DNA of 34,242 nucleotides, taken from Ruminococcus sp. GTDB taxonomy: Bacteria > Bacillota > Clostridia > Oscillospirales > Ruminococcaceae. Position 1 is the stretch's first letter. Every line of letters begins with the position of its first letter. A program made the translations under genes and the position numbers. The stretch is from NCBI GenBank assembly GCA_017513795.1, contig JAFXEJ010000075.1, positions 1 to 34,242 of the forward strand, written 5' to 3'. Shown here in pieces: positions 7,646-16,568 of the stretch. The notes beneath the pieces were generated by a model. The model saw only the letters and a program-made list of their open reading frames with translations, had not been told where the DNA came from and did no database searches.

Positions 7646-8689
7646 ATGAAAACTATCCATGTGAATACAAGTCATCCATACGACGTGCTCATCGAAAGAG
7701 ACGGACTGAAAAAATGCGGCGAGTACATCAGAACTATTACAAAATCCAATAAGGCGGCTATTATTACAGATGATATCGTGGGCGGTCTTTACGCTCAGAC
7801 GGCTGCTGACTCACTTGCTCAGAACGGTTTTGAAACATGCGTATTCACCTTTCCTAACGGTGAGCAGTCTAAAAATCTTGCAACTTTCGGACAAATCCTT
7901 GACTTCCTCTGCGAAAACAGCATTACAAGAAGCGATATTATAATAGCTCTCGGCGGAGGAGTTGTAGGTGATATTACCGGATTTGCCGCAGCTTCGTATC
8001 TCAGAGGCGTTGATTTTGTTCAGATTCCAACTACGCTCCTTGCACAGATAGATTCCTCAGTCGGCGGAAAAACAGCTATTGACATAAAGGGTGGAAAAAA
8101 TCTCGTCGGAGCTTTCAAACAGCCTGCTATGGTCATCTGCGACAGCAATACGCTCAAAACTCTTTCGCCGGAAATTCTCTCCGACGGCATGGCAGAAGCT
8201 GTGAAGTACGGTATGATCCGTGACGAAAAACTCTTTGAACTTATCGAAAACCACGACCTCGATTCTATTGACGAGGTCATGGACGAAATGATCTACACCT
8301 GTATCGACATCAAGCGTGACGTCGTTGAGCACGATGAATTCGACAAAGGCGAAAGAATGATACTTAATTTCGGTCATACTCTCGGTCACGCTCTCGAGGG
8401 CTGGCATGAATATACAAACTTCACACACGGAATGGGTGTTGCCGCCGGTATGTGTCTTATCACCGGAAAACTCTGTGATTCGCCGGTTATGGACAGATTG
8501 CAGAAGTGCCTTGTAAATTACAAGCTCCCTGTCGGTACTGATATCCCCATGAGCGAACTGCTTCCGTTCTGCTCAAAGGACAAAAAGCGTGAATCAGACA
8601 GTCTCAGCTACATCGTGTGCAGAACTATCGGCAAGGCTGAGATAGTAAAAGTTACTGTGGAAGAATTCAACAAGCTTATGGAGGAATGA
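7646..8689 (+). CDS. aroB: 3-dehydroquinate synthase
   Basis: 347 residues, normal family length; ATG preceded by CGGAGGAATT. AroB converts DAHP to 3-dehydroquinate in the shikimate pathway using NAD and a divalent metal. The NAD-binding GGGVVGDITGFAAA, the SSVGGKTAID block and the metal ligands are all present: Glu in MAEAVKYGM, His in NFGHTLGHALE and His in FTHGMGVAAG. By sequence it should be active. It ends with TGA two bases before aroA, whose ribosome binding site (GGAGGA) lies inside the last aroB codons, so the two are translationally coupled. Confidence 0.95.
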   Translation: MKTIHVNTSHPYDVLIERDGLKKCGEYIRTITKSNKAAIITDDIVGGLYAQTAADSLAQNGFETCVFTFPNGEQSKNLATFGQILDFLCENSITRSDIIIALGGGVVGDITGFAAASYLRGVDFVQIPTTLLAQIDSSVGGKTAIDIKGGKNLVGAFKQPAMVICDSNTLKTLSPEILSDGMAEAVKYGMIRDEKLFELIENHDLDSIDEVMDEMIYTCIDIKRDVVEHDEFDKGERMILNFGHTLGHALEGWHEYTNFTHGMGVAAGMCLITGKLCDSPVMDRLQKCLVNYKLPVGTDIPMSELLPFCSKDKKRESDSLSYIVCRTIGKAEIVKVTVEEFNKLMEE

Positions 8690-8690
8690 A

Positions 8691-9916
8691 ATGGATATAC
8701 GCATAACCCCATCACATCTTTCCGGCAGAGTTGAGATACCTGCATCAAAAAGCTGTGCTCACCGTGCACTTATATGCGCATCTCTCGCTCAGGGAAAATC
8801 AGTTATCAGCGGCGTCAGTATGTCCAAGGATATTGAAGCTACAATCGGAGCAATGACGGCTCTCGGCGCACATTTCGACGTTGACGGAACCACTGTGACT
8901 GTTACCGGAATAACATCGGCTCCGGACAAGGCTGACATCGACTGCAACGAAAGCGGCTCAACTCTGAGATTTATTCTGCCTGTTGCTGCTGCTCTCGGCT
9001 CCGAAGCTACTTTCAGGGGCAGAGGACGTCTTCCTCAGCGCCCTATAGACATCTACAAACGTGAACTTACTAAAAACGGTACAGTATTTCTCGCTCAGGA
9101 TATGCCCTATATCATCGGCGGAAAATTAAAAGGCGGCAGATACGAGATAGAAGGCAATGTCTCATCTCAGTTCGTAACGGGACTTATTTTCGCCCTCCCG
9201 CTTCTTGACGAGGATTCTGAAATAATCCTCACATCACGCCTTGAATCACGTCCCTATGTCGATATTACCATTGATATACTCAAACGTTTCGGCATAAGCA
9301 TCACCGAAACTGAAAACAGTTTCTCAATAAAGGGCGGTCAGAAATATACCCCTCATGATGAAAAAATCGAAGGCGATTACTCACAGGCGGCGTTCTTCTG
9401 CGTTGCTAACGCTCTTGGTGCTGATATAGAAATCGGAAATCTCAGCGAAAACAGCGTTCAGGGCGACAGAAAAATCACTGAAATGTGAATGAAGTCTGCT
9501 CTGACGGAAAAATAGGCTCATTCAGGGCGGACTGCTCAGATATTCCCGACCTTGTGCCGATCCTCACTGTTCTCGGAGCTTTCGGCACCGGAGATTCAGT
9601 TATCTACAACGCAGAAAGACTTAAAATCAAGGAAAGCGACAGACTTCAGACATCTGCGGCTCTTGTAAATTCACTCGGCGGAAATGTCGAGATAACTGAC
9701 GACGGACTCATAATTCACCCCGTAAAGAATATGCACGGCGGTATCGTTGACAGCTTCGGCGACCACAGAATCGTTATGGCAGCTGCTATTGCCGCTTCCG
9801 CTGTTGACGGTGAAGTGATTATTCACGGTGCAGAAGCCGCTGAAAAATCATACCCCGATTTCTTTAAGGACTACTCTCAGCTCGGAGGTAAGGCAAATGT
9901 CATCAATCTGGAATAA
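8691..9916 (+). pseudogene. aroA: 5-enolpyruvylshikimate-3-phosphate synthase, interrupted by a one-base frameshift
   Basis: Frame one (8691-9488, 265 residues) carries the N-terminal domain: PASKSCAHRAL, CNESGSTLRF, GRLPQRPID and VSSQFVTGL. It runs into TGA after QGDRKITEM. The -1 frame continues seamlessly from 9485 to 9916 with DIPDLVP, KESDRL, DHRIVMA and KSYPDFF. All expected substrate-binding residues exist across the two pieces, about 408 residues together. The text reads ATGTGA where ATGGTG would restore one frame, so one G appears to be missing near 9485. A GTG at 9485 overlaps the stop, but no ribosome binding site supports a restart and no slippery heptamer is present. Either a recent lesion or a sequencing/assembly error. 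The end overlaps aroC by 20 bases. Confidence 0.85.
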
Positions 9917-10943
9917 CAGGATATCTGTTTCTATCTTCGGAGAAGCTCAGGCTCCTGCTATAGGCATAACTATCGACAATCTTCCGCCGGGAGAATATAT
10001 AAATACTGAGGAACTCACAGCTTTCATGGCGAGAAGAAGCTCCCGTGTAATGGGTAACGGCTATGAAAATACTGTTCCGCATATAATGTCCGGCGTTATA
10101 AACGAGCGCACAACAGGAATGCCGCTTTGTGCCTTTTTGCAGAATACTCCCAAGCCATCTGCGCCAGCTGAAAAAACTCCGGCACTCATGCGTACAGGTC
10201 ACGCAGATTATACAGGTGCGGCAAGATACAAGGGTTTCTGCGATGTAAGAGATTCTGTCGGATTTTCCGACCGTATTACGCTTCCGCTGTGCTTCGCTGG
10301 TGCTATCTGCGGACAAATTCTTCAGCGCAGAGGAATTTACGCCGGTGCACATATCCTGAGCATACACAACATGAAGGATAATCCCTTTGATCCTGTAAAC
10401 GTCGGCAGAGATGCTGTTCTCAGCGTAAGAAAAAAGGATTTCCCCGTTATTAACGACCGCAGAGGCTGGACTATGGCTGAAAATATCAGAAAAGCTGCTG
10501 AAGCTGGTGAAACTCTCGGCGGTATCATCGAATGCGCCGCAATTAACGTTCCGGCTGGTATCGGCTCGCCTGTTTTTGATGGTCTTGAAAACAGCATTGC
10601 ACAGCTTGTATTCGGAATTCCAGGCGTTTCCGGTCTTGAATTCGGTGCCGGATTCTCGGCTGCAAGAATGATAGGCAGTCAGAACAACGATGATTACTAT
10701 GTCAACGATCACGGATATATCCTCACAAAAACCAACAATCATGGCGGTGTTCTGGGCGGAATTTCCTCCGGAATGCCTGTTACACTAAAGGTTGCTGTAA
10801 AACCGCCCCTTACCAAGTCCGGCTCATCCGGCGCAATAAAGGTCAGCGAGGCATGCAGCGTTCCTTCACTTGTTCCGTGCGTGGAAGCGGCAGTAAATAT
10901 CGCTCTCCTTTCACACATGATAGATTATCCCGATTTTTGTTAA
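9897..10943 (+). CDS. Chorismate synthase-like protein lacking several active-site motifs
   Basis: 348 residues from ATG 9897, with GGAGG (9884-9888) eight bases upstream inside aroA. The fold-specific parts are well kept: GHADYTG, CGQILQRRGIYAGAH, VPAGIGSPVFDGLENSIAQLVFGIPGVSGLEFGAGF (spanning 10550-10650) and TKTNNHGGVLGGISSGMP. Residues expected for catalysis and FMN/EPSP binding are not: the usual GESHG is GEAQA, losing its His; the RGGG(R/H)S(S/G)R loop reads RDSVGFSDR; the TPRKE-like segment is shortened; and the GRHDPC motif with its Asp near the C-terminus is missing. The His of GHAD remains. It may be a pseudoenzyme or a repurposed paralogue. Gene order aroB-aroA-aroC is normal, so orthology by position is likely, but activity is doubtful. 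Confidence 0.8.
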   Translation: MSSIWNNRISVSIFGEAQAPAIGITIDNLPPGEYINTEELTAFMARRSSRVMGNGYENTVPHIMSGVINERTTGMPLCAFLQNTPKPSAPAEKTPALMRTGHADYTGAARYKGFCDVRDSVGFSDRITLPLCFAGAICGQILQRRGIYAGAHILSIHNMKDNPFDPVNVGRDAVLSVRKKDFPVINDRRGWTMAENIRKAAEAGETLGGIIECAAINVPAGIGSPVFDGLENSIAQLVFGIPGVSGLEFGAGFSAARMIGSQNNDDYYVNDHGYILTKTNNHGGVLGGISSGMPVTLKVAVKPPLTKSGSSGAIKVSEACSVPSLVPCVEAAVNIALLSHMIDYPDFC

Positions 10944-10952
10944 GGTGATATT

Positions 10953-11543
10953 ATGCAGGAAGAAAATATTCTGAAAATGGCAGAGCTTGCAGATACTGAA
11001 ATCAAGGACGTTCCTACGATAAATATTCTGCTTTGCTATCTGCTGTATAAAATCAATAAGCCGATAGAAACCGAACAGCTTTACGAAATTGCTATCGGAA
11101 CAGAAATAATTAATTTCTTTTACTATCAGGATTCCATCGATTATCTCCTGAAAAATGCTCTTATTTCTGTTACAGAAGATAACGGAAAGGAATTCTATAC
11201 CCTTCAGCCTAAGGGCGTAGAGTGCGCAAAACGCCTTAAAAGCTATGCCCCGAAATCATATCGTGATAAGCTCGTTCTTGCGGCACTCCGCTACTTTGCA
11301 CGCATTAAGGCGGAAAACGAAATGAAAATTGAGTATATTCCTCTTGAGAACGGTTACTATACAAGGATTCGCTGTCTCGATAAGGACTGCGATCTCATGG
11401 ATCTTAAACTCTATGCCCCCGACCTTACTCAGGCTAAACTTCTCGGTGAGAAAATTATGCTCAATCCAGCTGGATTCTATAGTAAAATCGTTGACCTCGC
11501 CCTCTCTAACGAGGAAATCCCCTATGACCTTAGCGATAACTGA
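10953..11543 (+). CDS. DUF4364 family protein (winged-helix-like)
   Basis: 196 residues; AAGGTG lies upstream of the ATG and the gene starts ten bases after aroC, so it probably shares the transcript. The N-terminal part (about 20-75: INILLCYLLYKINKPIETEQLYEIA...INFFYYQDSIDYLLKNALI) has the helix pattern and wording of DUF4364, a clostridial family with a winged-helix fold that is thought to be regulatory. The C-terminal part (about 110-190) is a mixed alpha/beta region with no catalytic motif. Function unknown. The family call is from memory of the profile. Confidence 0.7.
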   Translation: MQEENILKMAELADTEIKDVPTINILLCYLLYKINKPIETEQLYEIAIGTEIINFFYYQDSIDYLLKNALISVTEDNGKEFYTLQPKGVECAKRLKSYAPKSYRDKLVLAALRYFARIKAENEMKIEYIPLENGYYTRIRCLDKDCDLMDLKLYAPDLTQAKLLGEKIMLNPAGFYSKIVDLALSNEEIPYDLSDN

Positions 11544-11593
11544 TTAAAGTTATCTGAAATAATATTGATACCTCTATGGAATCTATACATGTA

Positions 11594-11905
11594 TTTATCA
11601 GGGGAAACCTTTCTGAGGAAAGGTTCCGCCAACAGCGGCGGTTCCCTCTGTCCTTCGGACATCTCCCCGCACTGCGGGGAGTCACCCTCGCCCCCCTTCC
11701 AAAGACTTTTAATACTAAAAATTTCAGCCGGATATGGCACACACCAGTAAATGAGAAAGTAAAGTTTTTTCTCTTAGTGTGCCCTATCCGGCTGAAATTT
11801 AATACTGAAAGTTTTAGGAAAGGAATTTGAGGATTACGCCCCTCTGAGTGGGGAGATGGCAGCATAGCTGCCAGAGGGGACAGACTCCCGTTGAGAGAAC
11901 CCTTT
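11594..11905. repeat. Composite palindromic repeat block between convergent genes
   Basis: The 432-base gap between DUF4364 and the CDF gene holds no credible gene. It contains stacked stems: GGGGAAACC/GGTTCC-type arms near 11599-11652, TGTCCTTCGGACA (11659-11671), CTCCCCGCACTGCGGGGAG (about 11673-11691), the long stem at 11719-11800, and CCCCTCTG/CAGAGGGG enclosing TGGCAGC-ATA-GCTGCCA (about 11840-11880). The wording of the outer stems resembles dispersed repeats seen in other Ruminococcaceae genomes. Short frames here simply read through the palindromes. Confidence 0.7.
11719..11800. repeat. 24-bp near-perfect inverted repeat with an inner hairpin
   Basis: Arms 11719-11742 and 11777-11800 are complementary over 24 bases with one mismatch (core TTTCAGCCGGATA / TATCCGGCTGAAA). 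The 34-base loop contains GAGAAA and TTTCTC, which can pair further. Flanks share AATACT(A/G)AAA. It could act as a bidirectional terminator or be a small MITE-like insertion. Confidence 0.75.
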
Positions 11906-11975
11906 TTCAAAAGGATTTTCCTCAATAATGTGCATATAACCTCCATAAAAGTATAAACGTTAATTCAGGCAGCGT

Positions 11976-13124
11976 TTATTCATAATCGAAAGTCACAATT
12001 GTATCATAGTTACATCCGTTTTGCTGAAGTTCCGCATCAATACGTTTTTTGATTTCACTGCTTGACATTCCGCAGTCGAAAGGGATTATCATATCAAAAA
12101 TAATCTTATTGCCGGAAATACGGAAATCGTGTATAGAAAAGCCGTCGTTCACTGACAGAGCTATTGCGTTAATCATTTGCCTGTATTTCGTGGTCTGTGT
12201 ATCGTCGATATCAACAGGATCAGTATGAAGCGTGAGGGAAATACCGAATTTTTCCTGAATGCTTCTTTCCATATTATCAGCTATCTCATGAACTTCCTTG
12301 AAGTCTTTATCGCTGCGAAGTCCGATATGACAGCTTCCGATCATTTTTGTTATTCCGTAATTATGAATAACAAGATCGTGAACGTCGATAATATCGCTGT
12401 CGGACAGAATAGTGCTCCTGATGTTTTCCGCGATTTCAGGCGAAACAGGCTTTCCGATAAGTTCATCAACAGTGTCACGGATTATTTCGATACCTGTTCT
12501 GAGAATAAACGCTGATACTACAAGTCCCATTATTCCGTCAATCGGAAAATCAGTGAACAGTGATGATACAAGTGCAACGATAGTTCCGCTTGTAGCAATA
12601 ACGTCGTTTCTGCTGTCATTGGCAACAGCCGTAAGAACTACGGAATTGATTCTTTTTCCAAGCTTCGCATTGAATACAGACATCCACAGCTTCACGCCTA
12701 TGGAAAGTACCAGTGAGACAAGAACCACAATGCTGAATTCTACCGGCTGTGGATCGGCAATTTTCTCAACTGAACCTTTGAAAAGCTCAAATCCGACGAC
12801 CATAATTATTACCGAAAGAATGAGCGATGTAAGATGTTCCACTCTGCCGTGACCAAAAGGATGATCTCTGTCGGCTGGCTTTGAAGCCATTTTGAATCCG
12901 AGAAAAGAAACTATACATCCTCCGCAGTCTGAAAGATTATTGAAAGCGTCGGAAATTATCGAAATAGAACCGGAAAGCACTCCCATAGCGTATTTCAGCA
13001 GAAAAAGAAAGATGTTGCATATAACTCCGGTTACGCTGCTGAGAGCACTGTAGGCACGTCTTACTTCGGCATTTCCGGTATCGCCGCTGTTTTTCACAAA
13101 TTTTTTCACCAGAAAATCAGTCAT
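11976..13124 (-). CDS. Cation diffusion facilitator family metal exporter
   Basis: 382 residues from ATG 13124, which has GTGAGGTGAGG just upstream; a longer frame opens with TTG at 13166 over a TATAAT box and is rejected. The hydrophobic N-terminal half has the CDF helices, with metal-site patterns SDAFNNLSD in helix 2 and NDSRND in helix 5, and the conserved KxADxxHPFGHGR-type loop (KPADRDHPFGHGR). After ~200 comes the cytoplasmic ferredoxin-like dimer domain, followed by an extra C-terminal extension (about 300-382). CDF proteins expel divalent metals (Zn, Mn, Fe, Co) by proton antiport. The DxxxN/DxxxD pair is more like Mn-type members than HxxxD zinc exporters, but the substrate is a guess. 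Confidence 0.9.
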   Translation of the reverse strand: MTDFLVKKFVKNSGDTGNAEVRRAYSALSSVTGVICNIFLFLLKYAMGVLSGSISIISDAFNNLSDCGGCIVSFLGFKMASKPADRDHPFGHGRVEHLTSLILSVIIMVVGFELFKGSVEKIADPQPVEFSIVVLVSLVLSIGVKLWMSVFNAKLGKRINSVVLTAVANDSRNDVIATSGTIVALVSSLFTDFPIDGIMGLVVSAFILRTGIEIIRDTVDELIGKPVSPEIAENIRSTILSDSDIIDVHDLVIHNYGITKMIGSCHIGLRSDKDFKEVHEIADNMERSIQEKFGISLTLHTDPVDIDDTQTTKYRQMINAIALSVNDGFSIHDFRISGNKIIFDMIIPFDCGMSSSEIKKRIDAELQQNGCNYDTIVTFDYE

Positions 13125-13142
13125 AGACCTCACCTCACATTT

Positions 13143-13148
13143 ATTATA
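13143..13148 (-). promoter_or_regulatory. TATAAT -10 box upstream of the CDF gene
   Basis: On the minus strand TATAAT lies about 20 bases before the CDF start. The -35 region is weak: TTGAAT occurs, but only 12 bases away. Possible promoter only; read-through from the DHHW gene is equally possible. Confidence 0.4.
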
Positions 13149-13176
13149 TGCCAGACCGGAATTCAAGGCGAATATG

Positions 13177-14286
13177 TTATTTCATCGCAAGACTGTTGTT
13201 TAGTATCAGAGTGCTGTAGATGAACAGTACATCCTGATCTTCAAAATCAATATATGCACTCAGCGCAGAGCTCGAAATATAGCGGATATCCACCAGTGTC
13301 ACCTTTGAATAACCATCAACAAGAAGCGGAGCAAGACTGCTTCCGAAGGAGTCACGGAAAATTATGAGTTCCCTGTCAGAAGAAGCGTCCGGATTTTCTA
13401 CAGTGACAAGCGGATCGCTTCCATTCAGAAACATCTCATAGGCGTCTCTGCCCTCAGCCTTTTCCATGCTGTACATCTGAGCTTCAACCGGCTGTCCGTA
13501 CTTATTGTTATAGCTTGTCACCTTGCATTTTTCAAGAGTATCGTTAGTCATCCAGCAAAGCTCGTCGGGCTCTGCAGGAAGCGCAAGCTGATTATAATAT
13601 ACCCCATAAAACGGCTTGTCAAGCGTCTTTTTTGTATAAGTTCCGCTGAGAGAAGCTCCCATTGCAGAGGCAAGTCTTTCGGCAACATCGGTGATTTTCT
13701 CCTGACGCCAGTGCGTATCTGTACGGTAGAAATCCGATAACGTCAGCAGATCTGTAATGTCGATATATTTCGTGAAATCATCTGTCTGACTGCGCACGCT
13801 CTTTATGAATTCAGGATAATCGAGCGAAAGTCGATTTCTTTTATCGGAAAGAAAACAGTTCTTATCCGGAATCACGGACATATACACGTTAGTATCTGTT
13901 CCGCTGAGATAGGTGTCGTAGATATATCTGAATCTTCCGGCGGCATGATCTATCATCTTGTCGTTCTGCGGATATTCAACCTTTGCGATATATCCGTCCT
14001 GTAAATACAGATCGTTGTTGTCAAGCTTCTGGAATACGAAAAGCTCGGCGGCAGATTTAAACCCTCTGAACATATCACGCATCGGAAACTGATCCATTGC
14101 ATAGTCCTCAAAGGAATTCATAAAGCTTGCATCTACAATAGTTTCTGCCGATAATTCGGGGAAAGTTTTAAGCACACGACGCTCGCTGCCGGAGAAATCC
14201 TCCGGTTTTCTGAACCAGCACCAGAAGGACATTCCGAAAACAAGTACCGCCATTGTTATGACTGTAATCAAATTTTTTACTTTCAT
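13177..14286 (-). CDS. DHHW/AlgX-like SGNH-type protein, partner of the MBOAT acyltransferase
   Basis: 369 residues from ATG 14286 behind GAGGAGGG; an upstream frame extension to 14358 overlaps the MBOAT gene and is rejected. One N-terminal membrane helix (about 8-25) anchors an extracellular domain. SGNH-like catalytic elements are visible: TDTHW (Asp-His) in the middle and FRDSFGSSL near the end. This matches the DHHW family, related to AlgJ/AlgX/DltD, which transfers or handles acetyl groups exported by an MBOAT partner. The partner sits immediately upstream, ending ten bases before this start, so the pair likely O-acetylates or otherwise acylates a cell-surface polymer. The polymer is unknown. 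Confidence 0.85.
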   Translation of the reverse strand: MKVKNLITVITMAVLVFGMSFWCWFRKPEDFSGSERRVLKTFPELSAETIVDASFMNSFEDYAMDQFPMRDMFRGFKSAAELFVFQKLDNNDLYLQDGYIAKVEYPQNDKMIDHAAGRFRYIYDTYLSGTDTNVYMSVIPDKNCFLSDKRNRLSLDYPEFIKSVRSQTDDFTKYIDITDLLTLSDFYRTDTHWRQEKITDVAERLASAMGASLSGTYTKKTLDKPFYGVYYNQLALPAEPDELCWMTNDTLEKCKVTSYNNKYGQPVEAQMYSMEKAEGRDAYEMFLNGSDPLVTVENPDASSDRELIIFRDSFGSSLAPLLVDGYSKVTLVDIRYISSSALSAYIDFEDQDVLFIYSTLILNNSLAMK

Positions 14287-14296
14287 GACGCCCTCC

Positions 14297-15700
14297 TCAG
14301 AAACGGAAATACATAAACGGATTGAATGAGCCGTCCACGAGATATGCTGTTGCGGCAAGAGTTATCACCACGACAAACACGATTTCTGAAACGCTCAGAA
14401 CAGCCGCTCCCGACTTTGATGTGCGTACCTTTTCGGTAAGCATTTTCGGAAGCTGAGTTGCTCCGATAACCGCAAGTATCAGGATAAGCGCAAAGCTGCG
14501 CAGATAATAGCTGTGCTCGTCGGTTATGAACGGAAGTCCTCTCAGACCGAACATTCCGCCGATGCACTTTCCGGCTGTACTCATCGAATCCGAACCGAAA
14601 ATGACAAAGCTTATCAGAATTGTCATCAGTACATAGGTGTGACTGAGAATCTTCGATTTTTTGAGATATTTTCCAAGAAAAAATTTCTCGGCTGTAAGAA
14701 ATACTGCAAAATAAAGTCCCCATATAACGAAATTCCATGCGGCACCGTGCCAGAATCCGGTGAGCATCCACACGATAAGGATATTTCTCAGGTGACGAAG
14801 CTTCGAAACACGGTTTCCGCCAAGAGGGATATATACATAATCCCTGAACCATGTGCCAAGCGAAATGTGCCATCTGCGCCAGAATTCAGTTATGCTCCGT
14901 GATGTGAACGGGTACCGGAAGTTCTCGCAAAGTTCAAAACCGAACACCTTTGCAAGACCGACTGCCATATCACTGTAGCCGGAGAAATCGAAATAAATCT
15001 GTAGAGAATAGGAAATCGCATACATCCAGCACAGAGCAACTGAAATTTCCGAACCGTCAGTATATACTCTGCAAAGATCGCCAAGTGCATTCGCTATAAG
15101 AACCTTTTTGCCAAGACCAATAACGAAAATTCGTATTCCGTCAGCAGTCTTGTCAAGAGTATGGGTTCTTGATTTGAGCTGTGCCGCAACATCGGAATAA
15201 CGCACGATAGGTCCGGCGATAAGCTGAGGAAACATCGAGACATACGCTCCGAGATCAATGGGGTTTCGCTGTGCCTTGACATCGTTTCTGTAGACATCCA
15301 CGACATAGCTCAGTATCTGGAACGTATAGAAGCTTATTCCCACAGGCAGAGCAACTTTTTTGATTGCAAGATCAAGTCCCGTAAGAGCGTTGATGTTTTC
15401 AACAAAGAATCCGGAATACTTGAAATATCCAAGTGCGCCCAGACTCAGTGCCGTCGAAGCTATGAGTATTACACGGGCGGTTTTCTTTTTTTCGCGGAAG
15501 CGTTCTATCAGCAAACCTGAAACGTATCCGATAAGGATACTTGCTATCATGAGGAAAATATATTTCGGCTCGCCCCATGCATAAAAAACAAGGCTTACTA
15601 TAAGAAGTGCCGTATTTTTCAGTTTTGAAGGCGAAATGAAATACAGGATGAGTGCGGCTGGAAGAAAAAAATATAGGAAAGTCAGGGTTGAAAATACCAT
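14297..15700 (-). CDS. MBOAT family O-acyltransferase (DltB/AlgI type)
   Basis: 467 residues. GGAGAGG lies eight bases before ATG 15700; an in-frame GTG at 15709 overlaps that site. A polytopic membrane protein with the AlgI/DltB signature blocks: PVGISFYTFQILSYVVDVYR, GPIVRYSD, YFDFSGYSDMA, FWRRWHISLGTWFRDYVYIPLGG and the catalytic His in TGFWHGAAWNF. It moves acyl groups across the membrane to an extracellular acceptor together with the adjacent DHHW protein. This is an AlgI-like context rather than a dlt operon, because dltA/C/D are absent. Confidence 0.92.
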   Translation of the reverse strand: MVFSTLTFLYFFLPAALILYFISPSKLKNTALLIVSLVFYAWGEPKYIFLMIASILIGYVSGLLIERFREKKKTARVILIASTALSLGALGYFKYSGFFVENINALTGLDLAIKKVALPVGISFYTFQILSYVVDVYRNDVKAQRNPIDLGAYVSMFPQLIAGPIVRYSDVAAQLKSRTHTLDKTADGIRIFVIGLGKKVLIANALGDLCRVYTDGSEISVALCWMYAISYSLQIYFDFSGYSDMAVGLAKVFGFELCENFRYPFTSRSITEFWRRWHISLGTWFRDYVYIPLGGNRVSKLRHLRNILIVWMLTGFWHGAAWNFVIWGLYFAVFLTAEKFFLGKYLKKSKILSHTYVLMTILISFVIFGSDSMSTAGKCIGGMFGLRGLPFITDEHSYYLRSFALILILAVIGATQLPKMLTEKVRTSKSGAAVLSVSEIVFVVVITLAATAYLVDGSFNPFMYFRF

Positions 15701-15727
15701 AATATACACCTCTCCGGCAAAAATTCA

Positions 15728-15749
15728 GGGCGAACAAATATGTTCGCCC
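15728..15749 (-). terminator. Hairpin terminator after the small lipoprotein gene
   Basis: GGGCGAACA and TGTTCGCCC form a perfect 9-bp stem around AATA, followed on the minus strand by TGAATTTTTG. It separates the lipoprotein gene from the MBOAT gene and belongs to the GGGCG palindrome family. Confidence 0.6.
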
Positions 15750-15760
15750 GAACAGCCTTA

Positions 15761-16321
15761 TTACATTTCCGGCTGAGGTGCTTCCTCAAATGACTTAGGA
15801 CTCATTACGAAGAATACCTTGTCGCCAACTGTTTCGCATACCATTTCTTCTGCTTCTACGCAGATATTCCATCTGAGATCAGCGTTATCCTTGAGAGTTT
15901 TTACGAAAGCTTCTGCATCTGTTCCATCGTCAAGAGTGAAAACATAGCCGATGAAGGGAATTGAGCCGATAGCAGGACCGAACATCACGCCTTCCTTGAA
16001 GCCCTTAATCTCTGCATTGCCGAAGCCGCTGAGAAGTCCCTGTTCAACGGGCATTGTCATGGGCATAAACTGGATCATCGGGTTTGCCATAACAGCATCT
16101 GCGAGAGACTGTGCTGTTGCAGCTGAATCTGCTTCTGCCTTGTCCTTGAAATCAACATAGAGCTTTGTGCCGACTGTATCAGCCTTGATTTCCTCAGCAG
16201 GCTTTTCCTCAGAAACGCTGCTTCCGCCTGAAGAACCGGAATCAGATGAATCTGACTTTCCGCAAGCAGTAAATGTCATAGCCATCATAGAAATCAGTAA
16301 AATAGTAAGAGCCTTTTTCAT
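15761..16321 (-). CDS. Small extracellular lipoprotein of unknown function
   Basis: 186 residues if started at ATG 16321 (MKKALTILLISMM...); an ATG four codons upstream is also possible, since AAAGGT sits between them and neither spacing is ideal. Signal peptide with lipobox FTACG puts the lipidated Cys at about 20, followed by a Ser/Gly/Asp-rich linker (to ~45). The rest is a soluble alpha/beta domain with Met-rich segments (MANPMIQFMPMTMP) and VFFVMSPKSF near the end. No family is recognised. It has its own promoter (16466-16494) and terminator, so it appears to be a single-gene unit. Confidence 0.75.
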   Translation of the reverse strand: MKKALTILLISMMAMTFTACGKSDSSDSGSSGGSSVSEEKPAEEIKADTVGTKLYVDFKDKAEADSAATAQSLADAVMANPMIQFMPMTMPVEQGLLSGFGNAEIKGFKEGVMFGPAIGSIPFIGYVFTLDDGTDAEAFVKTLKDNADLRWNICVEAEEMVCETVGDKVFFVMSPKSFEEAPQPEM

Positions 16322-16465
16322 AATTAATACCATACCTTTCAGTATTCCTCCGGCGGATATTTCTTGGAAGGCACCTAACAAAACTTGTGCGGAGCTGCCC
16401 TTGCTGTACATCACCGGAAAAATTAATATTTCAGGCTTTTATAAGCCATTATTTACAGCTTTTTT

Positions 16466-16494
16466 ATTATATCATAATGCTTTATAAAAATCAA
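16466..16494 (-). promoter_or_regulatory. Promoter of the small lipoprotein gene
   Basis: Minus strand: TTGATT (16494-16489), a 17-base spacer and TATAAT (16471-16466) with extended TGA before the -10. This leaves a leader of about 138 bases before the gene, in which no known riboswitch is recognised. Confidence 0.75.
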
Positions 16495-16568
16495 CTGCAA
16501 ATTGTAAATTTTCAGTTCATTTTCAGCTTGTTTACACAAAGCAAATTCCCCCGATTCTGAAAAATATA

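Noticed and set aside
9903-10742. 279-codon open frame on the minus strand
   Set aside because: Fully antisense to the aroC-like gene, Cys/Ser/Ile-rich with no motif and no ribosome binding site; a shadow of the codon pattern.
11522-11946. Several frames of 60-138 codons on both strands
   Set aside because: They translate the palindromic repeat block; no family resemblance and no start signals.
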